Assembly: GCA_026874595.1 (NCBI GenBank)
Contig: CM049322.1
Coordinates: 60,702,886-60,766,885, forward strand
Origin: Sipunculus nudus
Lineage: Eukaryota > Annelida > Sipuncula > Golfingiida > Sipunculidae
Direction: 5' to 3'
Length of the DNA stretch: 64,000 nucleotides
A model generated the notes under the pieces. The model was not told the DNA's origin. It saw only the letters and a list, made by a program, of their open reading frames with translations, and searched no databases. A program made the position numbers and the translations under genes. Shown here in pieces: positions 11,363-23,015 of the stretch. Numbering within the stretch: position 1 is the stretch's first letter; every line of letters begins with the position of its first letter.

Positions 11363-11710
11363 TGCGGTTTCAAAAACCGAACGGTAATCTTCAGTGTGCG
11401 CTGACCGCAGCGGGTTGTGACCGAGGCTTTAGTATTCCTGCGGTCCCAAAAACCATACGGTACTCTACGGTGTGCGGTTACCGCAGCGGGCTGTGACCGA
11501 GGCTTAAGTTGATGCGGCGGCCGCGCGTGAGGCAGCCACCTACGGTCTCCGTACGGAGTCGGGAGCACGCAGACACGCCGTATCACTTTTAGTGCAGGTG
11601 GAACTTTCGCTGCGTTCGGGGTGCGTTCGGGCTGCGGATTCACCCCCGACATCGGACGTTCATCGCACTTGCACGCACTTACAACATGCGAGTGAGTAAG
11701 GGCACCCAAG
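11363..11710. repeat. GC-rich block with a 76-bp tandem duplication
   Basis: Two copies of a GC-rich motif start at 11364 and 11440 (period 76). Each runs from GCGGT through an AAAAACC-ACGGTA core to CCGCAGCGGGNTGTGACCGAG. The GC-rich stretch continues to about 11.7 kb. It stands out sharply from the AT-rich surroundings. It may be a short non-autonomous transposon or part of one; I could not find terminal inverted repeats. The 122-codon - strand frame across it looks like a by-product of high GC. Confidence 0.5.
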
Positions 11711-13735
11711 TTACAACTACAAGATAAACTGGCTAACCATATTTAAATATGGTAATCATATGTTTTCGGACTTAGTCCTATGCTGTCTTGCCAAACATGT
11801 ATCAATAAAGCCAAAATATCACCAATGCATCACAGGTTACATTTTGCCATGTTATTTTGCCATAACTGTATAATATTATTTCATACTGCCTATATTTATA
11901 TGCTTTTATGTGATCTAGTATCAATATCGGTTTTATATGTGTGTGTGATGGCAAACCTTCCTTAATTGTGACATATATTGCTTCCTTGGTGGTAACAGGA
12001 TGGGTTCTTGGAGCGATTTGTTGATACAAGTGGAACTGACAGTTGGCAGAAAACAGGTTGTTCATTGACTCCGCGAAAACGATCAGTATCCTATAGTTTA
12101 ACCTTGTCACCATGTGTGTTCGCCGTGCTTTAAGCCCGTTCAACCGAGGCACTGTAAATAAAACCACAGGCCGGTACATTCTAAGGAAGGGACAGTTACT
12201 CTGTATCCGATGTTAGTTTCTGACGTAAAAATAATTTGTAAGCCCCGCCTCAACGGAGCACGATATATAGTCATCAGCTCCGTCCGTCTGTCTGTCCAAC
12301 CGTTCGAACGTACCTTTATTTGTCAGTCTGTAAACAAAATGCAGCCCTTTTCAGATTTAACAGGCGCGGATCCATGGGGGGGGGGGGGGTTCTTTGATTC
12401 CCCCTCCCTGCTCCCGACCAACATTTTTTTTCATCAGACATGCGAATTATGCCTCAAGAATTTGTTCATTTTAATGATGCATATACTAAACATATAATAT
12501 TAACCATGTATACTGTTTGACACTATTTTTTACCAGGTATTAATAAACCTGATAGTTGACCCTTAGCCTCATCTTTTGAAATGACCCATTACATTGCGTG
12601 TCCGTGATTCACTCGCCTACCTGTTATTATAATGTACAGTTTATCAATTAATACTATTATTTTGAAAAATAATGACTGGGTATTACTGATAACACACAGG
12701 GGTCGTAAAAACGCCTTATCGCCTGTCTCCGACAGAAAAAAACACGTGCATTTTTTTATTTTGTACCAATACGTTGGAAAGGTGAACACCTATAAACTTT
12801 TTTTCCATATTAGTAACGGACAAAAAGGAACAAACATAAGAGCGTAATATTTTACATTCGGTATTTCACCGACTCCATATATTTCATATATTTTCATATA
12901 AAAATGGTTTATAATTTCTTATACTTTCCGGCTTATAAGCCCAATTTTTTGTATTTTTTACAGTCAATTGTGTTTCTAATGTAAAGTGTTACTACTTTCA
13001 GCATTCAGACTGTTTGCATGCAAAGTGTTCATGTAGGATGGCATGTAATATGACAGAATCAGGATTACAGTAAGCGAGGTGTAACTGAAAGTTTGACATT
13101 ATTGTAAGATGCATCTTTAGCGGAAAGGCAAATCTTTCTGCGAACAGGCAGGTTAGATAAAATCACGCATGTATCCATAAAGTATACATTTAAGTGTCTA
13201 AAGGTGAACAATATCATAGTGAATGATTTCTACTGGTTTAACCATCTATTAATTAAAATATAACAAATGGCTATTAGGCCATGTGATGCTCAACTTATTC
13301 TGAGCCACGAAATACGTCACAGCAATTATGTCATTGCCCTGGTCAAAGGTCATTCGAACAAACACAGCGGCAATATGGTGTCTACCCAAGCGTTTGTACT
13401 AGTGAAACTCACTGAAAATGATGTACCCGGTGATACAAAAATACCACTTTAGCTGTAGTCTAGCATACCTGGTGCCACATAATACTTAAATCTCAATACT
13501 TTTAAGAGAGAGTTCAATATGCTATTTTGGTTCACAGAAAATAGGCCAACATAAGTGGCTCAAAATAGATACCATTTTAGTTCACAGGAATACTGATACC
13601 ATTTTGTTTCACAGAAACAGATCAACATAAGTGGCTTCAACTGTAGTTTTCATACTCGTACAAGTCTAACATTAAAAAAAATAATTAAGTTTATTTTCAA
13701 TTTTATTATAAAGAGTTCAATTTTGATGATTCAAA
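11711..13735. other. Unassigned DNA with a G14 run
   Basis: No gene seen. A run of 14 G lies at 12376-12389, preceded by a GGCGCGGATCCATG stretch. Just upstream (12240-12320) is a CCGTCCGTCTGTCTGTCC-type run like those in dispersed repeats of this genome. Together these suggest an old transposon end at about 12.2-12.45 kb. The remainder is AT-rich with short frames of unlikely composition. Confidence 0.4.
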
Positions 13736-15430
13736 TTCGCTTATGGCCACAGCAGTTCTGAGATATCGAGTAACAGACATATTATTATGTATGTAGAAAT
13801 CAGCTCAATTCTTACTCATTTTAATAACCTTTTTTCCGATGAATAGTTAACCGTGGTAAAATAAGGCTAAAGTGTAATATTTTCTATTTTACCTTGGAAT
13901 AATTGGAATGCAAATGATCAACACACGTAGAGCTACATGCAGCTTACATAACATACACTCAACAGTCCATAACCAATATTACCACTATAGACATTGGAGC
14001 TGATTTACGTTTTAAATTTGAGTTAGAAGCTAGAAACTTTTTAAAGTAATACTTATCTCAGGCAAAATTCATTCTACTTTAATACGTTCAATGGTGTAAT
14101 TACCTAAGAATGCTGGCATGTTGCATGGTTTCAACATATCGCACATACCCGGTTAATATACATGATTATATAGGCTAACCCCGCTTTTATATGTGGCAAT
14201 ACATGTCACTCACATCATACATGATGTCAAAATGCTAGAATGTAGAATTTATTTACATATTTTATCTCTGGGGTCAAATCCATATGTACCAAAATTCATT
14301 TTAAAAGTATAGGATCCTCAATGTTTTGGTATGTCGTATGATTGTCATGCACATATCTCACTAACCGGGAGAATGTATATTTATTGGTTAAGCCTGGACC
14401 GAGTTTTAAATTCGGGCATTTTTAAATTTGATGTGCTTTATACTACCATCAAAGTTACCAAGTTTGTTGTCTTTAGGTGAACATTTTCAAAGTGAATGAT
14501 CAAAAAAGCGGTTTCCGAGCTTTAAACATGCATCTTCAGAACCTTTCCTTTTGCCTGCATTTTAGGGTCTTATATGTACATGTAAAGGGCTGAAAGTTTG
14601 GAGTGGAATACACATCACTGAGAACATACATGATGCCAAAAGGCGTTTTCATAGTGTAAAAGGTTAAGCATTTTTGCCCAAAAAGTATTTACCAGCTTGT
14701 TCAAAGATGTATGCACGCAGAGTCCCTATATTACAGTTTGAGGTCTTAAATTTGGACTGGAATGTCAAATATATTACAAAATTATTTATCAATGAAAGTC
14801 AAATTCATGGAACAAAAATTCATTTTAACAGTATGAGAACCTCAGAATATTGGTATGAGGCATGATTTTTCATGTTGCACTTAACTGGTTTATAAATGGG
14901 TATTGACTGAAGCGAGTTTTAAAATCTTGGCTTTTTCATATTTTGGATGGTAATATATCTCATCAAAATATACGGTTTCATAGTGTAAACATTTCAGAAT
15001 TTGTTGCAAGACAGGTGTTTTCCAACTTATACAAGGCTAATTGTAGGAAAATTCCTCTCCTTCCATTTTAGGTATTACAATTGAGCTAGAACGTTGAAAA
15101 TGTTTTAAATTATTTATCCCTGAGTTCGAATTTATGGTACGAAAATTCACTTTACGAGTATAAGAACCTCAAAATTTTGGTGTTTAGCATGGATTTTACA
15201 TATCGCACATACCCGGTAAATGTACATGGGCATATATATATATATATATATATGCCGAACCGGCGTTTTGAAAGCTGGCCTTTTATTCAGATTTGACATG
15301 CTTTATATAAGAAGTAAGAAGAAATAAGATACCAAGGTTGGAGTCTTTCGGTGAACATTTATTAAAGTGAATGGTCAAGAAATTCATTTTAACAGTATGA
15401 GAACGTCAACAATTTGATATGACTCATCGG
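13736..15430. repeat. Degenerate long-period tandem repeat
   Basis: A conserved core (AAAATTCATTTTAA, then AGTATAAGAACCTCAA-like, then TTTTGGTATG-like) recurs at about 14290, 14815, 15138 and 15378. Neighbouring motifs (CATATCGCACATACCCGG, GAGTTTTAAA) recur with it. Spacing is irregular, about 240-525 bp. This is an old satellite or nested duplications. An AT microsatellite at 15232-15253 lies within it. Confidence 0.5.
15232..15253. repeat. AT dinucleotide microsatellite
   Basis: Eleven AT units in a row. Confidence 0.9.
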
Positions 15431-16060
15431 AAAGAAATACGACCATAAAGCAAACGTGTTTAACGCCGTGCGCTCGCTGGGTCACCAAGGTAAGCTGACC
15501 AGCCTTATCCATTAATCTAACCATCTGCAACGGGCCTGTGATCACTTGACTCAGGAAGGGTACAAGGCTGTAAGTGGTAGGGAGGGGTTACAATGACAAA
15601 TGAAGAACTATTAGAGGTAAATCGGGTACAGACAGCTCCGAGTACGCATTACAGTCATATGGAATAAACGGAGCTTGTGAGATTCTGTTTTCGTGTTAAC
15701 TTCATGAGGTTACACAAATAAGTTAGTTATAATGTAAAACCAGGCCTTCACTTTGGGTTTAGAGTTTCATTCCATATCTGATCTCCTACCTATTCAATAA
15801 TCTGCATCTGTATACTTATATAACTACACTGACATTAATCTGAAATTTAAAATATGCGACACCGTCTCACCTTTGAGAAAAGCTATACGTGTAGTATATT
15901 TATCATGACACTCGGCGTTTATGTTTCACTAAATAAAGGAATCGCAATTAAACGACATCTAAAGTTAAACGCACCAGTATTCTGCATTATCTTTTGTGAG
16001 AAACACTGCTTGATGTTTACGTGTCTATTATAAAAGAAATTTTAGTCTGAAGCAAACTTC
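15431..16060. other. Spacer between two tandem-repeat fields
   Basis: Mixed-composition DNA, slightly higher GC at 15440-15660, with no recognisable gene or repeat. Confidence 0.35.
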
Positions 16061-17850
16061 ATCGATCTCCTACATTTAATTTTTTATTAAACTTTGCTTA
16101 AACTAATATAAACATGAAATATACGCACATTCTAAATGCGAGTTTACCTTAAGGTAAATATAAAGTATATATTCATAATCTAAATGTTTAATTTTCTCCT
16201 CAAAGGGGATTTTAATTTGAAGTGAACAGCACCCATATTATGTATTTACTTTTAATGAAACTCTGCTTAGATTGATATAAGCCCGAAATATACGCCACAT
16301 TGTAAACCTAGAGTTTATATTAAAGTAAATATAAGGTATATGTTTTTAAACTCGATATTTAAAATCTTCTTAAAGGGAAAAATTTAATGTGAATTAAACG
16401 GCACAAATATTCTGTATTTACAAATTCAGCTTAAACTGATAACTACATAAAAAAATATACGCCACGCTGTAAACCTCAAATTTTCGTTAAAGTAAATATA
16501 AAGTACATGCTTGTAAATTCGATGTTTAAATTTCCCCTCATAAGGGAATTGGATGTGAAGTAAATGCACAAATATTCTGTATTTACCTTTGTCGAAACTC
16601 AGCTTAAACTAATATATACATGATATATACACCGCAATGTAAACCTTGAGTTTATTTTAAAGTAAATATAAAATATATGTTTGTGAACTCGATGTTTAAT
16701 TTTCTCCTTAAAGGGGAATTTTAATGTGAAGTAAACGGCACCCATATTATGTATTTTCAGTTGCTGAAACTCAGCTTAAACTGATATATACATGGCATAT
16801 ACGCCACAATGTAAACCTTGAGTTTATATTAAAGTACATCTAAAGTATATCTTTGTAAACTGAATGTTTAATTTTCTCTTAAAAGTTGAATTTCAAAATA
16901 ATGTAAACGGCTCAAATATTCTGTATTTACTTTTGATAAAACTAAGCTTAAACTGATATATACATGAAATATACGCCTCAATGTAAACCTTGAGTTTATT
17001 TTAAAGTAAATATAAAATATATTTTTGTAAATTCGATGTTTAATGTTCCCCTTAAAGGTGAATTTTAACTCGATGTTTAATTTTCTCCTTATAATGGGAA
17101 TTTTAATGTAAAGTAAACGGCACCCATATTCTGTGTTTATTTTTGATGAAACTCTCCTTAAACTGATATAAACCCGAAATATACGCCGCAATGTAAACCT
17201 TAAGTTTATTTAAAAGTGAATATAAAATATATGTGTATAAACTCGATGTTTAAATCTCTCCTTAAAAGGGATATTTAATGTTAAGTAAACGGCGCCAATA
17301 TTCTGTATTTACTCTTGATAAACTCTGCTCAAACTGATATAAACAGAAATATACCCTAAATTGAAAATCATGAGGTTATTTTAAAGTAAATATAAGGTAT
17401 ATTCTTGTAATCTTGACGTTACTTCACTGTTTAACAGGAAATGTTAATGTATCTAACATATAATTTTGAGGAAATCGCTCTTAAACTTGTCTAAACATGA
17501 AATATACACTTAACTCTAATCTCCACGTTTACCTGAAAAGTATATCCAAAGTAAATATGTGTAAAGTTAACATTTAAGCGCCTTTAATCAAATGAAAGCT
17601 TAAGTCCATGTAAACGCCTAAAATACATTAATATTAGGGACACTTAAATTGAACGTAAAGATGACCTTAAAACATCAGTGTTATTTGTCTGAGTTAACTT
17701 CAAAGTAAACTATAATTGAATGTCCATAAACATGATGTTTAATTTTTCCGTTAAATTTCGCGTTTAATTGAAAGAAAACTCATAGTATACGTTAAACGTC
17801 AAGTTTTACAATATTTAATTTTTTTATTAAATCCCTATTTTCATGCAGTG
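16061..17850. repeat. AT-rich satellite of about 170 bp
   Basis: About ten monomers. The motif CTTAAACTGATATAAACATG followed by AAATATACGCC and AATGTAAACCTTGAG recurs with ATATACGCC at about 16288, 16455, 16626, 16797, 16968 and 17179. Spacing is 167-171 bp, with one monomer of 211 bp that carries an internal partial duplication. Monomers become more diverged at both ends. The 107-codon - strand frame at 16868-17191 is a by-product of two monomers in register. Monomer length is in the range common for animal satellites. Confidence 0.8.
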
Positions 17851-18829
17851 CTTGTTACCCCTTAGACTGATTAAGAGTTGTAAGATCACTATGCAAATGT
17901 TTCTTTTCTAGGTATAACGTCAATTTGTTATACAAATAAATTATGCATCATTAATTTGATATCTAGGTTTTTAAAAATTGTCCTTGCAATGGGATTTGGT
18001 CATACCTTTGTATAAAGTTACCTGTTCTAATGTTATATAAGGATTTTAACCCTGTACTTGTGTCAGGTCTCACATATAACATAATATGCCTTGGAGTAAA
18101 GCAAGGGCTTGATTATCTTTGATCTTTTGATCGACAGTGTGTAGCAACAGCTGGCTCCATGTGCTGTCTTATTGTAACTGACATTGGCCACTGGCTGGTC
18201 AAATCGCTGTTTGGGCACTGCATAATGTGATGATGACTGCTATAAGAAACACCGCTCTGTACATGTCTATCTTTACGAATATCCTAAACCTAAAGCAAAA
18301 TGAGTCAGATTACCCGTTTACTACCTTGACCGTCTGATTGGTCTAAAATTCAGCCAAATAGCAGATTATTACTGAAGAAAATTTTAACCAGCAACACATC
18401 TCTGTGATTTGATGGCTTGTGTTTAGCCAATACTATTTATTCAAAAAAGGTAACTTTAGGTAAACATACTTTAAAGAAATCTAATTTGTTTCTTTATTTT
18501 TTCTTATAAATTTAAGTAGAAACAGACACAAAAAAAGCAAAAGTTTGTTTATTTACCCAGTAAAGTATGAAATTTTTTTTTAAATTTTGTTTAATTATTA
18601 TGTTTATATTAATTCCATTTAAGTAATGAAACATGTTTTCTTAATGTTTATGAATTATGGTCTGAATAATTGCTAAAACGTATTAAAATTGATTTTTCAT
18701 TGCAATTATCAAACATTATATATATATTAAGAAAATACGTGGCTTATATATGCACTGTAAGTAAACTTGATATATTAATTAATCTTTGGATCCGAAAACA
18801 TTTTAAAATTATCTTTCGGGCTGAACTGC
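17851..18829. other. AT-rich DNA
   Basis: No feature seen. Highly AT-rich from about 18430. Confidence 0.4.
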
Positions 18830-19035
18830 GGGCCGGAAAATTAAAACATGCGGGGCGGGACGGGTGCGGGCTGAAAGAAAATTTTGAGGGGCGGGTGAGG
18901 GCTGAAAAAAATCATAGTGACTGCGGGGCGGGTGGGGGCTGATTTTTTTCCTTTGATTGCGGTGAGGGCTGCGGGTTGACAGCGCATGGTACAGGGCGGG
19001 TGCGCGTTAAATTTGTCGGCCCGGGCATTGCCCTT
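18830..19035. repeat. G-rich tandem repeat, possible G-quadruplex former
   Basis: Three to four copies of a GCGGGGCGGG(T/A)-GGGCTGA motif alternate with A/T-rich spacers, at irregular spacing of about 40-50 bp. Several copies contain four closely spaced G-runs on the + strand. It abuts the resumption of LINE homology at about 19040. Confidence 0.6.
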
Positions 19036-19039
19036 GTGG

Positions 19040-19469
19040 CTAGTGATATTTAATCCGGCAAAACTAAAGCTATGTACAATTAGCATTATTCAAATAAAAT
19101 GGACAAGATTCAGTTATATGCAGCAAGACTTGTTGCCGGGACAATTAAAGGAACCAGTACTCCGGAAGGTTATAATGAACTTGGATGGGGGACCTTGCAG
19201 GATCGTAGATCTCAATTGACAGAGTAACATAAATTGATTATAGGGTTTGCTCCAACTACTTGGCACAGTAGTTCCAAGACCCATTCCGAAACGTGTGCAA
19301 TTTTTACTACGAAAGAGTAATGAATCAGAAAATGTCAGATGTATAAAATGTCTCTTCGCGGAATCGATTATTTTACATATATGTCGTGTCTGGAATAGTC
19401 TCAAGAGTTCATTAATTCTGCTCAAAAGTCGCAGAAGGGAAAGGGTTAGGGTTAGGGTTAACCCTAACC

Positions 19470-19510
<41 letters not shown>

Positions 19511-20245
19511 CCCACAACCGAAAATCTAAAAAAGTTTAAAAACAAAAATCTAATTCGTTACGTTACTGGGGTATAACGGTCTACCCTTGGTCATGCGGAT
19601 GTAATATTTGGTACAAAATTAGGAAGTCAGCCTAACAGAGTAAAAAAGGAGGGTCTGCATGATTTCATTTTTCGGCCTGTATCTGATCGGGGTTTTATGT
19701 TTCCATTTCGGACTTGAATTGTAGATGGTTCCTTCTTTCATCTAAAGTGCATGAAGTTTTCGGGTTCTTTGATTGGTTATTGGTAGATTCATTCAGAGCG
19801 ATTGATGTTGTGTGTTGTTCACTCTAACTTTCTCTTGTCATATTTTTTCATCGAATGTTGAAAGAACCAATGTTATTAATAGAAATGGGGTTTGCTTCTC
19901 AATAACGATTTTCTTGTATCCCCTTCCCAATTTGCGACAAGTATCGTCGTTGTGCCCTTCTAGCAGATTTTTTTTTTGCTCAGCGGACCACAGGTCATCT
20001 GAGCTCTAGCAATCGCCCTTTGTCCGTCGTCCGTCCGTCTGAAGTCCGTTTACAAGGCAAAAATTGTGACATTTGACCTAGAAATATATCTTTACATCTG
20101 TGTCGGTTCATGGTATATAACCTTGCTTTCCCCCAAAAAAGTGTTTTTTTTTTAAAACTCTTTCTTAATTGTGAATTTTGTGCTCTGAAAGAAGCCAGGC
20201 GTTAACAAGGCCCAGATCGTAACAGCTGGACCTAGAAACTTTTTT
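19040..20245 (+). pseudogene. Old copy of the LINE 3' part and adjoining unit sequence
   Basis: It aligns with array-unit sequence from the FNPAK-like stretch (a GATATTTAATCCGGCAAAAC stretch) onward. It includes an AAGACTTGTTGCCGGGACAAT-like stretch, the C-terminal ORF2 region (PIPKRVQFLLRKS), and then the sequence after the LINE to the start of the 0.83-kb insert at about 19975 (GCTCAGCGGACC, then CCCTTTGTCCGTCG). Many frame breaks make it clearly older than the array units. About 100 bp of the C-terminal region is replaced by telomere repeats at 19443-19513. It starts where the 10.77-19.04 kb block of repeats ends, so 10.4-10.77 and 19.04-20.2 may be the two halves of one interrupted copy. 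Confidence 0.65.
19443..19513. repeat. Head-to-head interstitial telomere repeats
   Basis: Three GGGTTA units face about nine CCCTAA units across a central GGGTTAACCC palindrome (19456-19465). One CCCTAAA variant lies near 19490. TTAGGG is the metazoan telomere repeat, and this orientation is that of fused chromosome ends or of an inverted insertion. The block sits inside the decayed LINE copy. Confidence 0.85.
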
Positions 20246-21586
20246 CGTTGTTTTTTTTTTCAACAGCTTACACAAACATAATACAATGTCAAATAACACA
20301 ACAACCTTACACAATTACAAAATACATGTTGCTGTAGTGAAATTTATATTATGAGACAAATTTCAGCGACATGTTGTGTATTTTCGGGCGGTATAAATTA
20401 CATATTGAATGGTTACCCTTCAAGTTGGAAACTGAGTACGTTGGAAATCACACAGCATAGCATGACAGTGGTCTCTAAATATAAAGACTAAATGGCATTA
20501 AAATAATAACATGTCATTAAAAAAAGAATATGATAATTGTATACTGTATATCAAAGTAAATTTAAATTACCTGAAACAGTGTTAACTAACGTTTCAAAGT
20601 GTATACATTGTACATACACATTTCTGCATAAATGTCTTTACAATAAATAAAGACTTGTTGTATTTGTCAATAACAGGTGTTCGTAGTTCAGTGATATGCA
20701 GGAAAAGGTTATGTAAAATTATTCAAAAGTGTATATATATTTGTTGTTTATACATATGTTTATGTGTAAGTGAATGTATCAGTTTCACTATCAGTGTTTT
20801 TACTTTGAATCATGTTTTTGTATTTTACCTGTATATAAATTTGTGAGAAATCTGATACATAAAATGAAATTATTCCATGTTTTCTTTTATTTTTGTATTC
20901 AGTGATAAAGTTAAAGTAAAATTATATCTCAACTATTAAATATTTAGTCTGTTTTATTTCTATACATATTTTTGAAAAACAAATATTGTGTCCAAGATGT
21001 TATGTAATTGTTTGAATAAAAAATCCATAAGGCTTGAAATGTGTTAAAAAGATATTTATAAGGCCCACTGATCTCGTGTTATATCATACTGTATACTGGA
21101 AAGACGTCCGATGTCTCAACCGGCTTCAGACATTCGAGTTTCAGCTTATTGACTTTCACATCCGGAAACGGCGTCCGGGTTTAGGTCCACGCATTTTGGC
21201 ATGTGACATCCGACATCCAGGTTTTAGTCCGTATCTTAGGGACCATTCTCACAGAGGAAGAGAAAGTTGGGGTGATCTAACAGGAAACCGGGTGCCATTT
21301 GCAAAGCATTGTCAAGCCTTGCGGTTGAGGAGCCTGTGAACTTCACTGACTTGGTTGTCCACGCACCAGTTCTCTGCATCGGCGGAAGTATTATCGAACT
21401 TGCATTTTCTGAACTTTCGTGTTCAGTTCATCAGCATTGTGTATATTATTTGAGCTAACTGCCACTTAGTGTGTCACGATTGGTGGCCACGGTCACAGCT
21501 TACGCTTATCGTGGTTTAAATTACAAATTTAGCACGTTTTGTTTTTGAGGTGCATACAATTTACTTTTCCTGTTTTAATATATATA

Positions 21587-21630
<44 letters not shown>

Positions 21631-22599
21631 TATTCTATATGCACTTTACACCAATAATACTGTTGCGCAGAGGTGCTTGTGATATAGTTAAAGTGGAAGT
21701 GGCTAAACTGCCGACTGATGAAATGTACCTTGTTTGCAGTTTAGGTAAGCCATACCGGGGTAACCCGGCCCTGGCATAGGAAGTTGTTCTTATTTTTTTT
21801 CGGTGTATTTGTGTGTTATATTCGTTATTTACAATATGCAACATGGCCCCATACATGGTTTTGTTTTGGCATAGTTGCATGGACCTGACGTAAAGCTTCA
21901 TACGGCCAAATTCGGAAGAAAAACTGTTGACTTAACTGGGAATCCGGAAATTTTTAACTGAATCATTTTTTTCTGCTTTGAGATTTATCATTACTTAATA
22001 ATATAAATTATACCATATCTGTGGTTTGTCTTATATTATTGCCTTAGTTACATAAATATTTCAATTATCCACAAGATTTCAATGATTGAGTTGTGAGCAT
22101 GGCATATTTATTTTTATATATTTTAGCTGACATGCCACATCAGGTTAAAAATCAAGGATATATAAATTTCAAATGTGAGATTTATGTTTCATGGCTGGAC
22201 TTTTCTGACTAATATATGGTGATCACTTTATACTGTATTATAATTTACATTTATTGTGTTGAGTATCTCTTTTTAACTAAAACAAACTTTATGAACTCAT
22301 TTCTTGTTTCTTTAAGATGAGAAAATTAATTATGTGACAATGTGAAGTATTTGTAATTGACTCCAGACAAAGTTGGGGATAACAACAACACTGTCGCATT
22401 TGATCAATCCTTTTGAGGAAAAATTTATAGACGATTTTCAAAGTTGACATGTACATCTAGATTTAGATAAAAGGACTATTTTATAATACACTAATGACAA
22501 TTTTGTTCTTTTCTTTCAGGTGACCGACAGAGGGGAGTGTTCAAGTTCATTAGATCAAAATATTTTATGATATCAATGTTTTGCTGTGCATAGATACAG
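20246..22599. other. AT-rich DNA, no gene seen
   Basis: Contains a TA microsatellite (21579-21627) and a less AT-rich stretch at 21060-21400 with an unrecognised 101-codon frame on the + strand. A pyrimidine tract with CAG at about 22505-22520 looks like a splice acceptor, but no open exon follows. Confidence 0.4.
21579..21627. repeat. TA dinucleotide microsatellite
   Basis: About 24 TA units with one TT interruption. Confidence 0.9.
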
Positions 22600-23015
22600 G
22601 TGAGAGGAGGAAGGCTATTTGAAACTGGGTATCTGGGTACTCACCATATCTACTTACCAATAGATTAACTTGCCCGAGTTTGATTATTGACAAAATCAGC
22701 ACATATTTATTGAGGTCAGAGGTCATTAGGCTACTTTGTGGTGTCACCAACCAACATAAAAATGAAGGATTTTAATTAAACTCAAGAGAATATTGATCAA
22801 TTAACTATTTCAGCTTAGTTTGATATACAGCAAAATACATTAATATTTAATGAGGTTCGAGGTCACCACACTTTGGTGGCACCACCCTGACTTGCCAAAA
22901 ATCTCATGGATTTGAATAACTTATAATAACTATAACCAATAGTTTCATACTTTGATTACATTCTCAGAAAATAAAAGCATATTTGGGAGGTCAGAGGTCA
23001 CTAAATATGCTAAGG
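22600..23015. repeat. Degenerate 130-140-bp tandem repeat
   Basis: Repeats begin with TTTGAT at about 22679, 22819 and 22951. Each carries a GAGGTCAGAGGTCA(T/C)-like block about 35 bp later, and the first two also a GTGGTGTCACCA-like block. Roughly three copies, diverged. Confidence 0.6.

Noticed and set aside
11341-11709. 122-codon frame on the - strand
   Set aside because: Stop-poor because of high GC in a duplicated block; the composition is that of repeated DNA.
16868-17191. 107-codon frame on the - strand
   Set aside because: It spans two monomers of the 170-bp satellite in register and has no protein-like features.
19247-19498. Open frame ending in repeated Asn-Pro
   Set aside because: The NP repeats are only the translation of CCCTAA telomere repeats, and the rest is the broken LINE C-terminal region.
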